The notes below the pieces were generated by a model that saw only the letters and a program-made list of their open reading frames with translations, was not told where the DNA came from and did not search any database. Positions 11,260 through 56,400 of a stretch of 64,000 nt of DNA are shown here, one piece after another. The stretch is from Mesocentrotus franciscanus (Eukaryota > Echinodermata > Echinoidea > Camarodonta > Strongylocentrotidae). The position numbers and the translations under genes are program-made. Location of the stretch: contig CP137685.1 in the NCBI GenBank assembly GCA_037976565.1, positions 20,944,449 through 21,008,448 on the forward strand, in the 5' to 3' direction. Each line of letters opens with the position of its first letter. Within the stretch, counting starts at the first letter, position 1.

Positions 11260-13553
11260 TTTTCTTAGTTTAGATAGAAAATCTTGACTGCAATTCTTGA
11301 GACTGCATGCTGTTTGGTGTACGTGTACCCCTCGTCTTCTCATGTATCCTCTCAATGTTTGATGTTCAATGTTGTATCCGAAGGCACCTAAAATAGACAC
11401 TGCACGATACCTGTGCAAAGTATAACTTTGTATCTTATCAAACATCACCCTGGCAATTATTTTGTGATTCTCTGTGTATACTCCAGACATCAACCCTCAG
11501 CAAATACAGCCACTGCTGGAGCGATCGCTGAATCGAACATTTGCGCCGAGTCAAGTGGCATTTCATATAGGCGGTGGTTGATGCAGCGTGAAGAGGGAAG
11601 GATCGAGGTCGAGAAATGAGGACATGGGATTAACGGAGAGAGTGATGGAGAAAGGGATACAGACTGAAGGATAGGAGGGAGTCATAATCCGATGAACATT
11701 GCCAAATGAGCCTCATATAGTCCCAATTTTATTTTCAAGCTTGCTCATGACGAGCCGTTACAAGATTAGAGACCCTCTGTTGTTCGAACAGCTTGTGACC
11801 ATCGCTGCATAGAGCACAAGAGCAAGGAGGTATAGGGCGAAGGAACCCCACTGCTAATTTTCTCATCAGTGTTAAATGCCCCATGGACGGTGAAGCATAT
11901 TATCCTCCCACCAACGAGGGCATTATGTAACGAGTGGAGGAGGTCCGTGCATCTCTTCGTTACCCCGCAGCTCCCGCCGGAGCTAATTATGTCTGATGCG
12001 AGGAAGAATCTCGTCGAAGCACGCTAGACAATCATCTACCGAGCTAGATTGGGTTGGATTCATTCATTATTTGCTGAGCTATCTCCGACTGGTTTGCCTC
12101 GCTTACTGATTGCTCCTCGATTTAAGCTGCCCATCTTCTCCCAACCAGTTTACATTTCTCTGCACCGACATGCCGCTGCAGGTGAACAGCTTCATCTTAC
12201 ATTCCCACCATCTTCGGAGAAACGCAGTCTTCAGCCTGGCTAAGATGACGTCATGGATAACATCAATGTTTTGTCAGGAAAACATCAACGAAAAAACCCT
12301 CTCCCATCATATTTGTGATTCTGCAGGTGTAAGGGGGGATTAGAGAACCTTTCTTCATGCCACACAACCACTCAGGATATGGAGACTTGATTACAGGTGA
12401 CTTGCTGGATGTAATTTTTCATCTGACAGGGCAATCAGTTAAAGCTCGACTTGAACCTGAGCACTTCCATACAATTCTCTTTCGTCATCGAGGCAGACAC
12501 ATGGAAAATAAATTTCAGCCCGGCCAAGTGTGATGTCTGGAAACTCTGCATGCGTAGGTGTACTTCGAGCAGGATTGATTATGATAAGGTTGCAGAACGA
12601 CATGGTACATTGAAGACAGATAAAAAAAAGTGAGGAAATGTACTCTGGTTGGAATGACCTTCAGGTAATGTTTTGACTTTGGGAATGTTATGGAAGAGAA
12701 TCGATCGGCCTCTGTAACTCAGGGAGATGTTCAACGTCAGCAGACTTCAATAAGTAATCAATTTTTCTCACCCAATTTCTTAGTTGCCCCGCTGCCGCCG
12801 TCTGAATTGCGTAAGGAATGGACAAATGCTTTCCGTGACTTTGGAAAGTGATCAATTTGTCGCCCTTTGTTTTGCATCAGAAACAGATGAGCATTTTTCA
12901 TCTTGCCTGCAAATTGTTAACTTGTTTTTCCCATCAGAAGGCCAATAACAACAGCAGATAGATTGAAGTGACGATAACAGCTAAGGGAATAAGCGGTGGC
13001 AATAGAAAAGATTGCAGCAGGAACTTGTCATTTCAAATGAGGCACCTTCTTCTCCAAATTGAAATGACAGTTAGGGGATTGGTGCGAATGTTGGAGTGCT
13101 ATTTGTGGAACAAAAGCAATTTGACTTCATCTTGCCTCGTTGTCGACTTCAGAGAGAGAGAGGGGGTTTCAGAAGATTTGTTTGATCCTAAGCTTTATTG
13201 CCTCAGACTTGACGATGATGGGTTAACAGTGGGAGAGTCGTAATGAAGTTCAATTTAAAGATGTATACAGATGTCTTCGTCGAGGAACCACAATGCTGTG
13301 ATTGCCTTAGGGGAGAAGCTATTTAGGGCATTGTGATTCGCTCAGCTGTATTGTTGCAGCTAATAGATAAATGACACTGATGCCATTAATAATAAAATAT
13401 ATTAGGGTTGCCGAACTTGATATGATTTCACCACTAATGAAGTTATATTTATTCTATGCGTTGCTCATTTAACTCATCAAGGAGCAAATTTCAGCTACGT
13501 CTGCCTCATTCTAAAGATATTCTGAAGCCACAATAGATGGTAACATTGTGAAA
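11260..13553. other. Unique DNA directly upstream of DLG5 exon 1
   Basis: This 2.3-kb stretch is less repeat-rich than its surroundings and of more even base composition. It could hold the promoter, 5' UTR exons or an N-terminal exon, but I found no convincing TATA or initiator element and no frame resembling a CARD. An acceptor-like atttcag lies at about 13492. Confidence 0.35.
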
Positions 13554-46061
<32,508 letters not shown>

Positions 46062-46134
46062 GAATAATTGACATTGTTAACTGTTGAGTACTTCAAAGCT
46101 ATCATGATTTATGACATCGGGCTAACATCAACTA

Positions 46135-46565
46135 ATAGCAGACAACAGTCAGACAACAACCAATCACAGCTAGCAGACATCAATCTGACATCAGCCAATC
46201 CCAGCTAGCAGACATCGGTCTGACATCAGCCAATCACAGCTAGCAGACATCGGTCTGACATCAGCCAATCACAACTAGCAGACATTGGTCTGACATCAGC
46301 CAATCACACTTAGCAGGCAGTCAGATGTCGATCAATTACAGCGAGCAGACATCAGTCTAATATTAGCCATGAACAGCTAGCAGACATCATTCTGACATCA
46401 GCCAATCACAGCTAGCAGCAAGCAGAACATCAGCCGATTACCGCTAACAGACATCAGTCTGATATTAGCCAATCACAGATACCAGACAATGGTCTGACAT
46501 TAGACAATCAAAGTCTGCAGACATCAGCCAAACACAGCTATCAGACATCAGTCTGACATCAACCT
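46135..46565 (+). repeat. 35-bp minisatellite at the start of the DLG5 3' UTR
   Basis: About a dozen diverged tandem copies of a unit close to agcagacatc ggtctgacat cagccaatca cagct (35 bp), beginning about 75 nt after the stop codon. Copies near 46165-46320 are nearly identical and later copies are degraded. Each unit has the motif GACATC twice and a CCAAT. The period is not a multiple of three, which fits non-coding sequence. Confidence 0.9.
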
Positions 46566-47046
46566 TGGATGACATTGAAAGTCTTGACTACTTTATCAAC
46601 AAGGCCAAATGCCTTACTTTACTGTTCAATCAACAGGATACTGTACCTTTATGGTACTCTTTTATGGATTGCTGTTAAGGAAAGTATGAGATGAGATGAG
46701 AATAAGAGTTAACATCATGTGGAGTGTGTGATCGCGAGTGATAAAACCCTTTTATTTCTTCTAATTTGAATTAAAAAGAAGGAATTTATTTGATTTGATA
46801 AGTTGATAAATTAAAGTCCAGTTCAGTTTCTTCAAATTATGCACAAATTGAAAGGGAAACAATGGGGATATAATCTGGACATTCTCATTGCTTTCTGTAG
46901 TCTGAACTTGTGATATTTTGAGCTTTACAATTCTTTCACTGCCGTAGTTACATAGATACATTCACTTAGCCTGTGTTTTCATCAGACATATAGTCTTACT
47001 TTAGCTGTTTCGGTATCATAATTTTTAATCTCAGTCAAGGAATGCA

Positions 47047-47132
47047 TATCTTCTGTTGAGAGCCAGAAGGGCGTTAAAACATGTTTTATTTTACACATGA
47101 TTAGTACCTTTCTGGCTTCATACAGACGATAT
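47047..47132. repeat. Family H hairpin in the probable 3' UTR
   Basis: The left arm tgttgagagccagaagggcg and right arm tagtacctttctggcttcat are inverted, with outer ends atatcttctg and cagacgatat also complementary. Confidence 0.85.
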
Positions 47133-47469
47133 ACTTGTAAGGTTTAATATGAATTGAAATATGAATTGAAATATGAATTATATGGGGCTTCAGTTTCCTG
47201 CCATAAATTAAATGATTTTTTCAGACACGTATTGATTCATTCAAAATATGTTGGAACAAACCTACTGCCAAATTGAATTTGAATTCTTGTATTTTAAAGG
47301 GAAAATTGATTAACAACATTTTGATTATATTGATGAATTTATCAAGGGCTTTTATTATATTTGTATTCAGATGTTTTTATCAGGAGTGAGACTTAATCTG
47401 TCAAATCTCTATTTGATCGATTCTATTGAGAATTTTATTCTGCACCATGTAAGCTCCACATAAGTAGCA

Positions 47470-47475
47470 AATAAA
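47470..47475 (+). terminator. Candidate polyadenylation signal AATAAA
   Basis: An exact AATAAA lies about 1.4 kb after the DLG5 stop in AT-rich sequence. It is the first good canonical hexamer noticed downstream. Another exact hexamer is at 49673-49678. Confidence 0.35.
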
Positions 47476-47871
47476 CTGTATTCCGATTCAATACTAAAAA
47501 AGATTAATGTTTGAGTATAGTCATACTTTTTGTAAAAAGTCAAAATCAAATTCCAAAGAAATGTCAAAGTCATACCGTGATATCAATTGTCAAGTCATTT
47601 CAACCAAAGTTGATGACATTTGTTTTATCGAAAGACTCGAGTGAGACTGACTGGAAGTTCAAAACCCATTGACTATCAACTTCTCTCATTTCCCAATGCT
47701 TTATACAGATTTTGGGGGTGAAAAAGAAGAAATTTTGTTAAGCTTTGGGGAGCGGAGTTTGATGAAAGTTTTTCTCAATCATCGATTAGAAAACCATTTC
47801 CTTGCCTTTGTATTGAATGAAATAGTATGTTTACATGTATGATGTTCATTTATAACTTTAGATACCTGTAG

Positions 47872-47953
47872 CAACTGTTGAGAGCCGGAAGGCTGTAACA
47901 TCCATTTTTAATGTTATGAGAGAATGCCCATTTAGCTCTCAGGAGTGAGATGA
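47872..47953. repeat. Family H hairpin, diverged
   Basis: The left arm tgttgagagccggaaggctg is clear; the right arm is agaatgcccatttagctctc. Confidence 0.7.
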
Positions 47954-48039
47954 TTGTTTAGCCCTATCCACGTGGCGGCACCCACAGACAGCGGAGAAGG
48001 GTATATATATGTACCTCCTGCTCTGTAATACAGTGAAAC

Positions 48040-48215
48040 CTGTATATAAAGACCGCTCAAGGGAAACATGAAAAGTGGTCCTTATAGGCAGGTGGTCTTT
48101 ATGTACAGGTTTCAATGAGAAACCATATTTAAGGGGAAACGAAAAATGTGGTCTTTATGGATAGGTGGTCTTTCTATACAGGTGGTCGTTAAAGCAGGTT
48201 TGATTGTAGTACCGG
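48040..48215. repeat. Repeat of the gtggtctttat type
   Basis: Several short variants of aggtggtctttatgtacagg and aagtggtccttatagg follow each other. Similar text is at 14520-14660 and weakly at 58790-58850. Confidence 0.6.
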
Positions 48216-48414
48216 TATGAAATATTTGCAGATGTGAAGAAATCATATTTGAAAGAAGTGCGCCAGAAGAAGTAAAAAGAGACTTGTTGTGTTTATTTTT
48301 GTGTAATGTTTGGTTACTGTTGAGAAAGTGATGACCTGTGTGTTTCCATGGTGGGATGACAGTGGTTGCTGCGTCACACTGTGATCTATTTGCTGGGTTC
48401 AGGAGGTAAGGTCA

Positions 48415-48675
48415 TACATGTAAGATGAAGTTGTGGCTTAAAATGGAATGTGAACGCAACAAGCTATCACAATGGACTCTGCCCACAATCATTGATTGTG
48501 TTCAAATTGCCCCATATGTTCTGTTTGATTGGTATAGATAGGAGTTGAGATGTACAGGTATAATGTGCACATTGTTCTTAAATCGTGGTTTAAATTGAAA
48601 TGTGAATGCAGCCAGATATGGTTATGGAACTCTGTCCACGATCCTGAATTGTGTTCACATTGCCTTATAATATGA
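48415..48675 (+). repeat. Diverged tandem duplication (about 160 bp)
   Basis: A segment with tggaatgtgaacgca, tggactctgcccacaatc and ttgtgttcaaattgcc recurs as tgaaatgtgaatgca, ggaactctgtccacgatc and ttgtgttcacattgcc. Confidence 0.7.
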
Positions 48676-48798
48676 TGAAATGATGTTTCTGTATAGTATG
48701 CGTTCACTGTGTGAATGCAGGGTTAGGAGATGTGAGATGACTTTCAAAAATGCTTGCCTTAAGATCAATTGTTTGTGTGTATGGATATGGATAAAGAA

Positions 48799-48882
48799 AT
48801 TGTTTGCTTGGAGCCAAAAAGGCGTTAACTCCTATCATTCAACATAGAATTAACACCCTTCTGGCTCCGAACAGACGATTTG
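48799..48882. repeat. Family H hairpin
   Basis: The arms ttggagccaaaaaggcgtta and taacacccttctggctccga are inverted. Outer ends attgtttg and cagacgatt pair imperfectly. Confidence 0.85.
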
Positions 48883-51660
48883 ATTTGTGATTTGTGTGAA
48901 CCAGTGTGGGGATTCGACACTGAATTCATACAGAATGTATTCAAGATGAAATCTTTTTGTCCTTCTTTTGCAATCTATATTCTGACTCGAAGATCTAATT
49001 TAATAACACTTAAAAGTAAGGACATTTTGTCCGCTGATATGTATATTTAGCATGCATTGATAACGTGTAGATTTATCTCGTGAGAAAGAATTAGAAATAT
49101 TTTGACGGAGAAGAAGCCAACTTTTATTGGTGGTGTATCTTTGTAGAAAGTGAAATGTTGTACATAATTCATGCTATTTTGATGAACTTTTTTTCATGTA
49201 GAACACCCACTTTGCAAGACAGTAATTATGTAAGCAAATGCTTGCATTGAAGCCATATATGTGAGTGAAAGAAAAATAGAAATATATATATATTCTGTAA
49301 GAAGAGTCTTGGTATAAAGATATGAAGGTCAATGTGTCCCACAGTTATTTTTGTTGAAATGTACATGCATACATGTATTTTTTAGGTTGGAAATGTTTTC
49401 AAGTAGAGAAGAAATGTTGCAATTTGATTGGAGCTTTGCCAATAAGCTTAGTACTTACAGTTTAAAATTCAACCAATTATCTGCTTCAACAGAAGGCGTT
49501 AGAATTGAAGGGTTACTGAATTACCAGTAGCATTTCAACATTTCTTTATTTTAAGAGCTTTTCCAAATTTCTATTACTCAGTTTTGGAAGAAAGGTAAAG
49601 TTTTTAGCTGGAAATGGTTCTTTTTCTTTTTCAATTCTATCATGCATTTTGAACAGTGAACCACTTAAATGAAATAAAAATATAGAATTATATAGATTAT
49701 CTAGCATGGTGATATCCATTGATATGACATATGATTGAGTATGGTAGTCCATCTTTATTGATCATATTTAAAAAAAGTCATAGTGTCTCATTCTTAAGAA
49801 ATGCTAGTAAGACATAATATTTGCAACAATTGCTTTGAGCAGAATTTGTTGCTGGTTTCACAATTAATGAGTGTGCATAGGCATTGCATTTACGTCGGTT
49901 TGTGAAACCGGTGTCAAATTATAGAATTAATACAAAGAAATCATCATGTTACATTTATACCAAATGCATTTGCAATCTTTTATGTTTGTGAGAGGTCTCA
50001 TAACAGAAATTAATACAGGTCATTCATTAATTTCTGTGCATAGCCGGTCAGATTCGCATTAAGTTTGGATAGGCATCTACATATTAAAGTACAAGTAATA
50101 AGTGTTTATTCCATGCAATTTCTTTTTTTTTTATGACAACCTCTCACCAACTTGAAAGAAAACACAGCTTTTCAGAATCCTAATTATAGTTACTTTGAAT
50201 TCCGGTAGAATAACATGAAAATTCTGACTCTATGAATATTTCCGTCTGAACAGTACTTGCCTTTAGCTCCGTCTTTCTCTTGGAAACTGTTTAGTACGCC
50301 ATCTCCTCATCTTTCAATCACTGCCGATAATATTCATCACACTGACCACCTGTTTCACAAACCTGTGCTTCTTTGAATAGTAATGCAGACTAAAATGATG
50401 AGCATTGACCATTGAAATCGTATATTTACAAACTAAACGGTAGTATTCGTTTTACAGGTGTCAGTCATTCACAAACCCTGCATCTTGCAGGAAGTGAAGT
50501 GACCATGACTTAAGGTTCTAGATTGACCTTTGACTGTGTGTCCATGGAGCGAACAGTTTGGGATAGTGCACGTCTGCATTATCTCATTCATAAATTCCCA
50601 AAATCAAGGATGATGCCGGTGTTAGCAGCATAAAAGAAGCACTAAAATAATGCACATTGTTTGGATGTAGTTCCCCTGCATATAAACTCCTGTAATATTC
50701 GTGTTAAGGCTCATTCAGACATACCGGTAGCGCGGCATTTTTGTTTTTATTGATGACGTAAGGTGTAGTATGCTTCATGTATCTGATAACACATTGCTCA
50801 GTGAAACCATGCAAGTCGCGCAGTTTCCATACACTTTTACTCACAAAAAAAAATGTGGCGGTTTAAACCGCGTCATATCCTTAATACTGGTGTTATTCTG
50901 AAGTGTTGTGCCCCAAGGTGTGGGGGGGGGGGTATGAAAGAGGTATTAGATGATCTCATCCACCACTGTTGGTCTTTGTCATTCTTTATTTTAAACCAAA
51001 GATGTCACAAAATCACTAGCTCATCTTTATTATAAGTTGTGCTTTTTATGCAGATTCATTTAGTTGTGACTGTCACAAGAATAATAGAAATCGTTGTCAT
51101 GCTTAGTTCCTTTTGTTAAGGATATTTTTTTTTGCTGGTCTACTTAAAAATGTTTTTGATAGTGTAATGCAATATCATTTGCAGTTTCTATGCTGAATTT
51201 TTTTTAAATTTAAGATGATTTGGATTGCTTGCATTTGCTATTTTGTCGATTTTCTTCTTCTTCAAAGCCCATGTCATAATACGAAAGAAGTTCCACATTG
51301 GGTGTTTCATTTGCCAAGCCTAATTTGTGGTCATTTTTTTATAATGTGATTAACTAAAGATTTTTTTTTCGAAGATGTGAGAATTAAGGTATAGGTTTGT
51401 AAATTTTTCTCTTTTTTTCAAATTGAGTATGTATAGGTTAGAAGTCGGCAGAGGACCGGTCTGTGTGCAGTTGACTATCTGTTGGTTCTTTTTTTTTTTC
51501 AATTTTTTTTTAAAATTGTTTTTGCTGCGAATAAATCGTGCTGACAGAGTGAATAATGGAGTTTCTAGCATTCTTTTGTTTGTGGTATTATGCGAGTTTT
51601 ATTCGGCCATTTACTACGGATTTACTTCAAAACTCTTTGTTAAGATCTTTTATTTCAAAC
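48883..51660. other. Downstream DNA without a recognised gene
   Basis: AT-rich unique sequence. A second AATAAA is at 49673-49678, a small hairpin (ctggtttcacaa/ttgtgaaaccgg) at 49853-49912, and a MITE end like that in intron 5 at 50704. No frame over 85 codons and no motif. Confidence 0.5.
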
Positions 51661-51669
51661 TTAAAAGTT

Positions 51670-52516
51670 AGATGTGTGGGGAAAGAGAGAGAGGGGAAAG
51701 AGAGAGAGGGGGAAGAGAGAAGGGGGAAGAGAGAGGAGGGGAGAGATACTGAGAGAGAGAGGGGGAGGGAGAGAGATAGAGTGGGATTGGAGAAAGAGTT
51801 TAGATGAAAGGAGAGATAAAGGGGAAAATTGGGGAAATAGAAAGAAGCATGTTGGGAGAAAGAGATAGAATGGGGTGATTATAAGAGAGAGAGAGAGAGA
51901 GAGAAGGTGAAAGGTGGGAGAGAAAGAGGGAGAGTGAAGAAAGGAATCAAGGAGTGATAGAGATGGAGTGAGGGAGATGAAGAGAGAGGGAGAGAGATGG
52001 GGAATGAAGGGAGGGAGAAAGCGATGAAGGGAAAGAAGGGGGAAGGATTAAGAAGGGAGAAGTATATAGAGGAAGGGATAAAAAAAGAAGGAGCAAGGGT
52101 GAAGAAGTTGAAGGAGGGAGGGAGATGAAGGAAAGTAAAATGGGTGGAGCTGGAGAGAGGTATGAAGTAAAAGAAGAAAGGAGAGGGAAGATAGAGGGAG
52201 GAGATGAAGTAAGAGAAGGGAAGGGAGAAATAGAGAGAGAGAGAGAGGGGAGGGGAGGAGGGAGAAACTTAGTTGTAAAAGCTGAGGTACAAAACGTAAT
52301 TTATACCTGTATGTTTCTTTGTACATGTATACTACGAATTTGAGGATAAAAAGTATAGAGCGAAGTAAGGGGAACAAATTCCGAGATAAAAATTCAATAC
52401 AAAATTAATGACCAGCACAAGAGTAAAACGGATCTGTGAAGAGATATGACATATTGGGTAAGCCCAAGTATACTTATATGTTCAGAAAGATTGAGTGTGA
52501 GACAGAGAGAGAGAGG

Positions 52517-52561
<45 letters not shown>

Positions 52562-52575
52562 GGAGGGGTGGATAA
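51670..52575. repeat. GA-rich simple sequence, about 900 bp
   Basis: Almost purely purine (gagaga, ggaaag, gggaga), with a pure (GA)n run at 52506-52558 and poly-T at 52600-52620 just after. All frames here are artefacts. Confidence 0.95.
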
Positions 52576-52697
52576 GGGATGATATAAATCGACAAACAGT
52601 TTTTTTTTTTTTTTTTTTTAAAGGTCAATCAATCTTCGGGAGGGGATAGGATAGTGATTCGCTAGTATTATGCTACATAATAAAATTATGGTAGCTG

Positions 52698-53091
52698 GTT
52701 AGGCCAAATACCAAAAATATCATGTTTCTCGTCCGGACTTTAAAAAAACAGGAGGAGGAAGGGCATTACTATTTACTATTTTGCAATTTTTGCAATTTTT
52801 TCCAAGATGGCTGCCATGCTAATTATAGCTGGCTAAGCCTATTTATTCACAGATATTGTGCTATGTGAGTATACTGATGCAATGAATGACAAAACAAATG
52901 ATTTGTATCACTTTAGAAGCTATTTAAACAAAATGTATATCACAGCCTTGGGGCTTTTGTTGGGGGCTTTTCTTTTCTTTTTTGCTTTTTTTTCTTCTTC
53001 TGAATAGTAAGTGGCAAAAAAAAAGGAGGCGGCGGCCAAAAAGGAGGCGGACGGGGACGAGAAACACTTCATTTTTGTTATTTGGCCTTAC
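52698..53091. repeat. MITE-like element, 394 bp, about 40-bp inverted ends
   Basis: The left end gttaggccaaataccaaaaa with gtttctcgtccgg is mirrored by cggggacgagaaacac with tttttgttatttggccttac. The interior has ccaagatggctgcc and no frame. Confidence 0.88.
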
Positions 53092-53951
53092 ATAATATTC
53101 CGAGGACTGAGTGCCCCAAGGGAGAAGGCATTTCGGAGAATTCAGTTATGAATGTATAAAGTTTAAATTATTTTTGTGCGAACCTACACTTAACAAGCAT
53201 TGCTTCCAAGTACGTAGGTTCGTTTTTCATTTCCTGTAACTAAATGATGTCGAAGATATGATCTATGCTAATTTTATGTTATATCATTGCGTTAATATTG
53301 GGATTATCTTGTCATTGCTTATAATCATATATGTGGAAAATGAAATAAATTCCCTCATAATTCAAACATTTATAACTCTTTAATTAATGATTCGATTAAT
53401 TTCAAACTTTCGTCATTCAATTTCTCTTATTTTTCCGCTTTCATCCCAATCCATACAAATAAAATTATTACAGGGGTTGGGTTGCCCTTAAAATGTAAGT
53501 CCGACGAAGGGGCCAGGGGGTGCGTGTGAGATAGAGAGCGGGAATGGAGAGAGAGAGAGAGAGAGAGAGCCATTCAGTGCATTTTTATTTTCATTTCATA
53601 CCACATTTTGTACATAGAAGGCCTACGCTAATTTGATTGTAGGATATAGAATGCAAAGTTTCAGTAATCCCAAATTTAAATCTTGCTCGATCGCTCGGCT
53701 CCCCTCAACAACATGTAAAACGCATTACGTATACGTTATATATAGTCTTTTGATTATTTATGTATGATCATTAACAAGATACAGGCTCGACTGTATGAAA
53801 TAAAAATTTAATAGGGCCTAGCTATACCGCAGTACAAAATACAGGACTACAACAACAAAACAACAGCAACTAAAATATAAGAATTTCCAATTATTGATGG
53901 TACGTGCCTCCTAGAGGTCGGGGATTTAAATGGAATGAGGCATTAGTACGG
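53092..53951. other. Spacer DNA
   Basis: AT-rich with a small hairpin cgaacctac/gtaggttcg (about 53180-53223) and a short (GA)n run at 53550-53570. No gene is seen. Confidence 0.5.
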
Positions 53952-54496
53952 GAGCCAGGGGGGTCAACCTAGCTGGAAAGGAAACCAATTATCATGTGCA
54001 CAGATGTAAAGATCGCATATCTCCATATAACAAATCGACCGTCTGGCACGTTCTAAGTGGTGGGTGTGGCCAGGGGGACCCCCCTCCCAAAAAAGCGGCC
54101 CTTTTGACGACAAATTAGTATTTTGTTAATAATATTGTAAGAAAACCTTGAATCACCATGAGTTTGGTGTCATATGAAAGAAAATTAAATTATCTACATT
54201 TTGATACCTATTTCAACGAAATTAGATTAATTTACATAGCAAATTTAAGTTAAAAACATAATTTTTGGTGATTTTTTTTCTCGAAATATTGAATTTTATC
54301 AAAAAATATTATTTTCCATATATCAAAATTGGAGAGGTGCATGTTTTCATAACTTTCTAGGAATTTGCTTATGTACAATGACAATATCCTGTGTGAGGGA
54401 GAGGTTTATATATCTTTTCAATAAAAAGTTATAGCAATCCAAAGTCATTGATTTGATTTCCACAAAAACAACATTTTTGCCCACATGTGTATTAGC
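53952..54496 (+). repeat. Left outer inverted repeat of the fold-back element
   Basis: About 545 bp with few differences from the complement of 57680-58228. Its inner limit is ttagctg, after which about 340 bp (54497-54838) have no counterpart in the right half. Confidence 0.9.
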
Positions 54497-54904
54497 TGTA
54501 TGCATATACGTGCATTAGTGTATTAAGGACCTATTTGGTGTGTTTACATCGAGTTTTAAAGATAACTTTTAACTAAAACCTCTTATCACCATGTATCTGG
54601 TGTCAAAAGATGGATAATTAAAATACCTTCATCCTGATATCAATTTCAATGAGTGATGTAGTGTGTGAAATATATATTTTGAGCCAAAAAGGTGCTTTAT
54701 TGTAGATATTCCTCTGATTTTGGCCAGTATCTCGGTATATTAACTGGACAAAAGTGATTAGACATTTAGTAGTGCAGAAAATGCAAAGGATTTGGAGCGC
54801 TGAGTGCAATTGATAAGTTCTTCTTCTGTACTGGGATGTTTCAGGAAATGTGGACATTGGCAATTGCCTCCCCCAGGCGCGGATCCAGGGGGCCTTGCCC
54901 CGCC

Positions 54905-54941
<37 letters not shown>

Positions 54942-55284
54942 AAAAGAAGGGAAATGAAAAGAAGAGAGAAAGGGAAAGAAAGAAGAGGAAGTGGGAAAGA
55001 AAAGGGGGAAATAGGAGATCGGGGGCGAAATGGCCTTGCCTCCCAGGTTGTTCCCTCCCCCAGCAACTACAAAAAAGAGAGAAGGAAGGAAAGGGAAAGA
55101 AAAAGGGAAAAGGAGATAAAGGGAATGAAATAAAGGGACGAAGAAAAGAATGGGGATATCAGTTGCGATTCTCCCGCCAACAAGTTGTGGATCGGGGATG
55201 GGAACCTAAAGGCCCTTGGCTTCCCAAGGGGTGAAGGGAAAGGCAAAGAGGAGAGCTAAAAGGAACTGACCGTGATTTAATACC

Positions 55285-55610
55285 GACCCTGAGCTTATGG
55301 GGCTCTGCCCCCTGGCATCCACCTAGGGCCCTAAGGCAGGCCCTTGGATGCTAATCTGATCGTAATCAAATGTCTAAAACCCCTGAGCTTCCGGGGGCTC
55401 TGCACCCTGGACCCCATCTAGGGCCCTGAGGCGGGTCTCTGGATGCTAATCTGATCGTAATCAAATGCCTAAAACCCCTGAGCTTCCGGGGGCTCTGCAC
55501 CCTGGACCCCACCTAGGGCCCTAAGGCGGGTCTCTGGATGTTCATCTGACTGCAATTTAATGATTAAATCCCCTGAGCTTCCGGGGGTTCCGCCCCCTAG
55601 ACCCCACGCC
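55285..55610. repeat. 95-bp tandem repeat inside the fold-back element
   Basis: The unit starting cctgagcttccgggggctct begins at 55288, 55382, 55477 and 55572 (spacings 94, 95, 95). Each unit has gaccccacctagggccctaa and an atctgatcgtaatcaaatg piece. Inverted relatives are at 56705-56985 in the right half (gtccagggggcagagcccg). Confidence 0.9.
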
Positions 55611-56400
55611 TATTAGTGACCTGCTAGAGTCACAAATAATAATACCCCTAATACGCTTGAAATGATCAGTTGTAGCACATTTACTAGCTTGAACTTGCAG
55701 AGTATTACATGCAGATTTCCATTTCTTCTTTTCTTTTTGCCCACATCCCAATTAAAATTCAATAAATAGAAGTAATCAAAGATTGTCTATGACAGTGTCC
55801 CTGGTGGAACTGTAACTCGAACGCTGTTTCAAAGGAAACAATCTACGACAAGTTTGCATTTTATTTTATTCTAATTTAAAAAATGTTATTCTATGTTCGA
55901 AAAGACCATATGATTTATGCAACGGGCATGATAGAACTCTAATGTAGACGGTGATGTGTTACCACAATTATAAGCTGGTACCTAATGACATTTTCCAAAC
56001 ATCAAATCGTGAGATCCTTAGAAGTTCAAGGAGTTAGTAACGATTTAAAGTTATTCATGGCTAAGCAGAAAAGATTTCAAATTGATCTCAATTGTAGTTG
56101 TGGAACTTCCTATTTGAAACACACAAAGACTAAAACTGAGATTCAATCGAATCAAGTAGTTTCATAATGTTCCTTCGATTTTTGTACCGAATTACTTGTA
56201 ATCGAGAGAAAAAATAACTTTGCATACATAGCCGAAACTATTTTATGAGAAAAGTTTATGTCATTCTTATCTAATCACAATATAAATCATGCGGAGTATT
56301 GGTTGCTCACAAGCATACACATGTTTTCTTAGTAGTCAGGCAAAATAAACCATTAAACCAAACGTGGCGATATTATATAAATTCATGTTGATCGATGCAC
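55611..56400. other. Central segment of the fold-back element
   Basis: About 800 bp of AT-rich sequence between the inverted modules, with no frame above 65 codons. It may be a captured or inserted sequence. Confidence 0.45.

Larger units (their letters stand above)
46062..47490 (+). other. DLG5: Probable DLG5 3' UTR
   Basis: The UTR is assumed to run from the stop to the first good polyadenylation hexamer (AATAAA at 47470-47475). It begins with a 35-bp minisatellite and contains one copy of the about 80-bp hairpin family at 47047-47132. A longer 3' UTR using AATAAA at 49673-49678 is equally possible. The end is inferred; no transcript evidence is available here. Confidence 0.45.

Noticed and set aside
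54675..54705. Further family H hairpin (gagccaaaaaggtgctttat)
   Set aside because: Only about 15 bases match one arm and no inverted partner follows.
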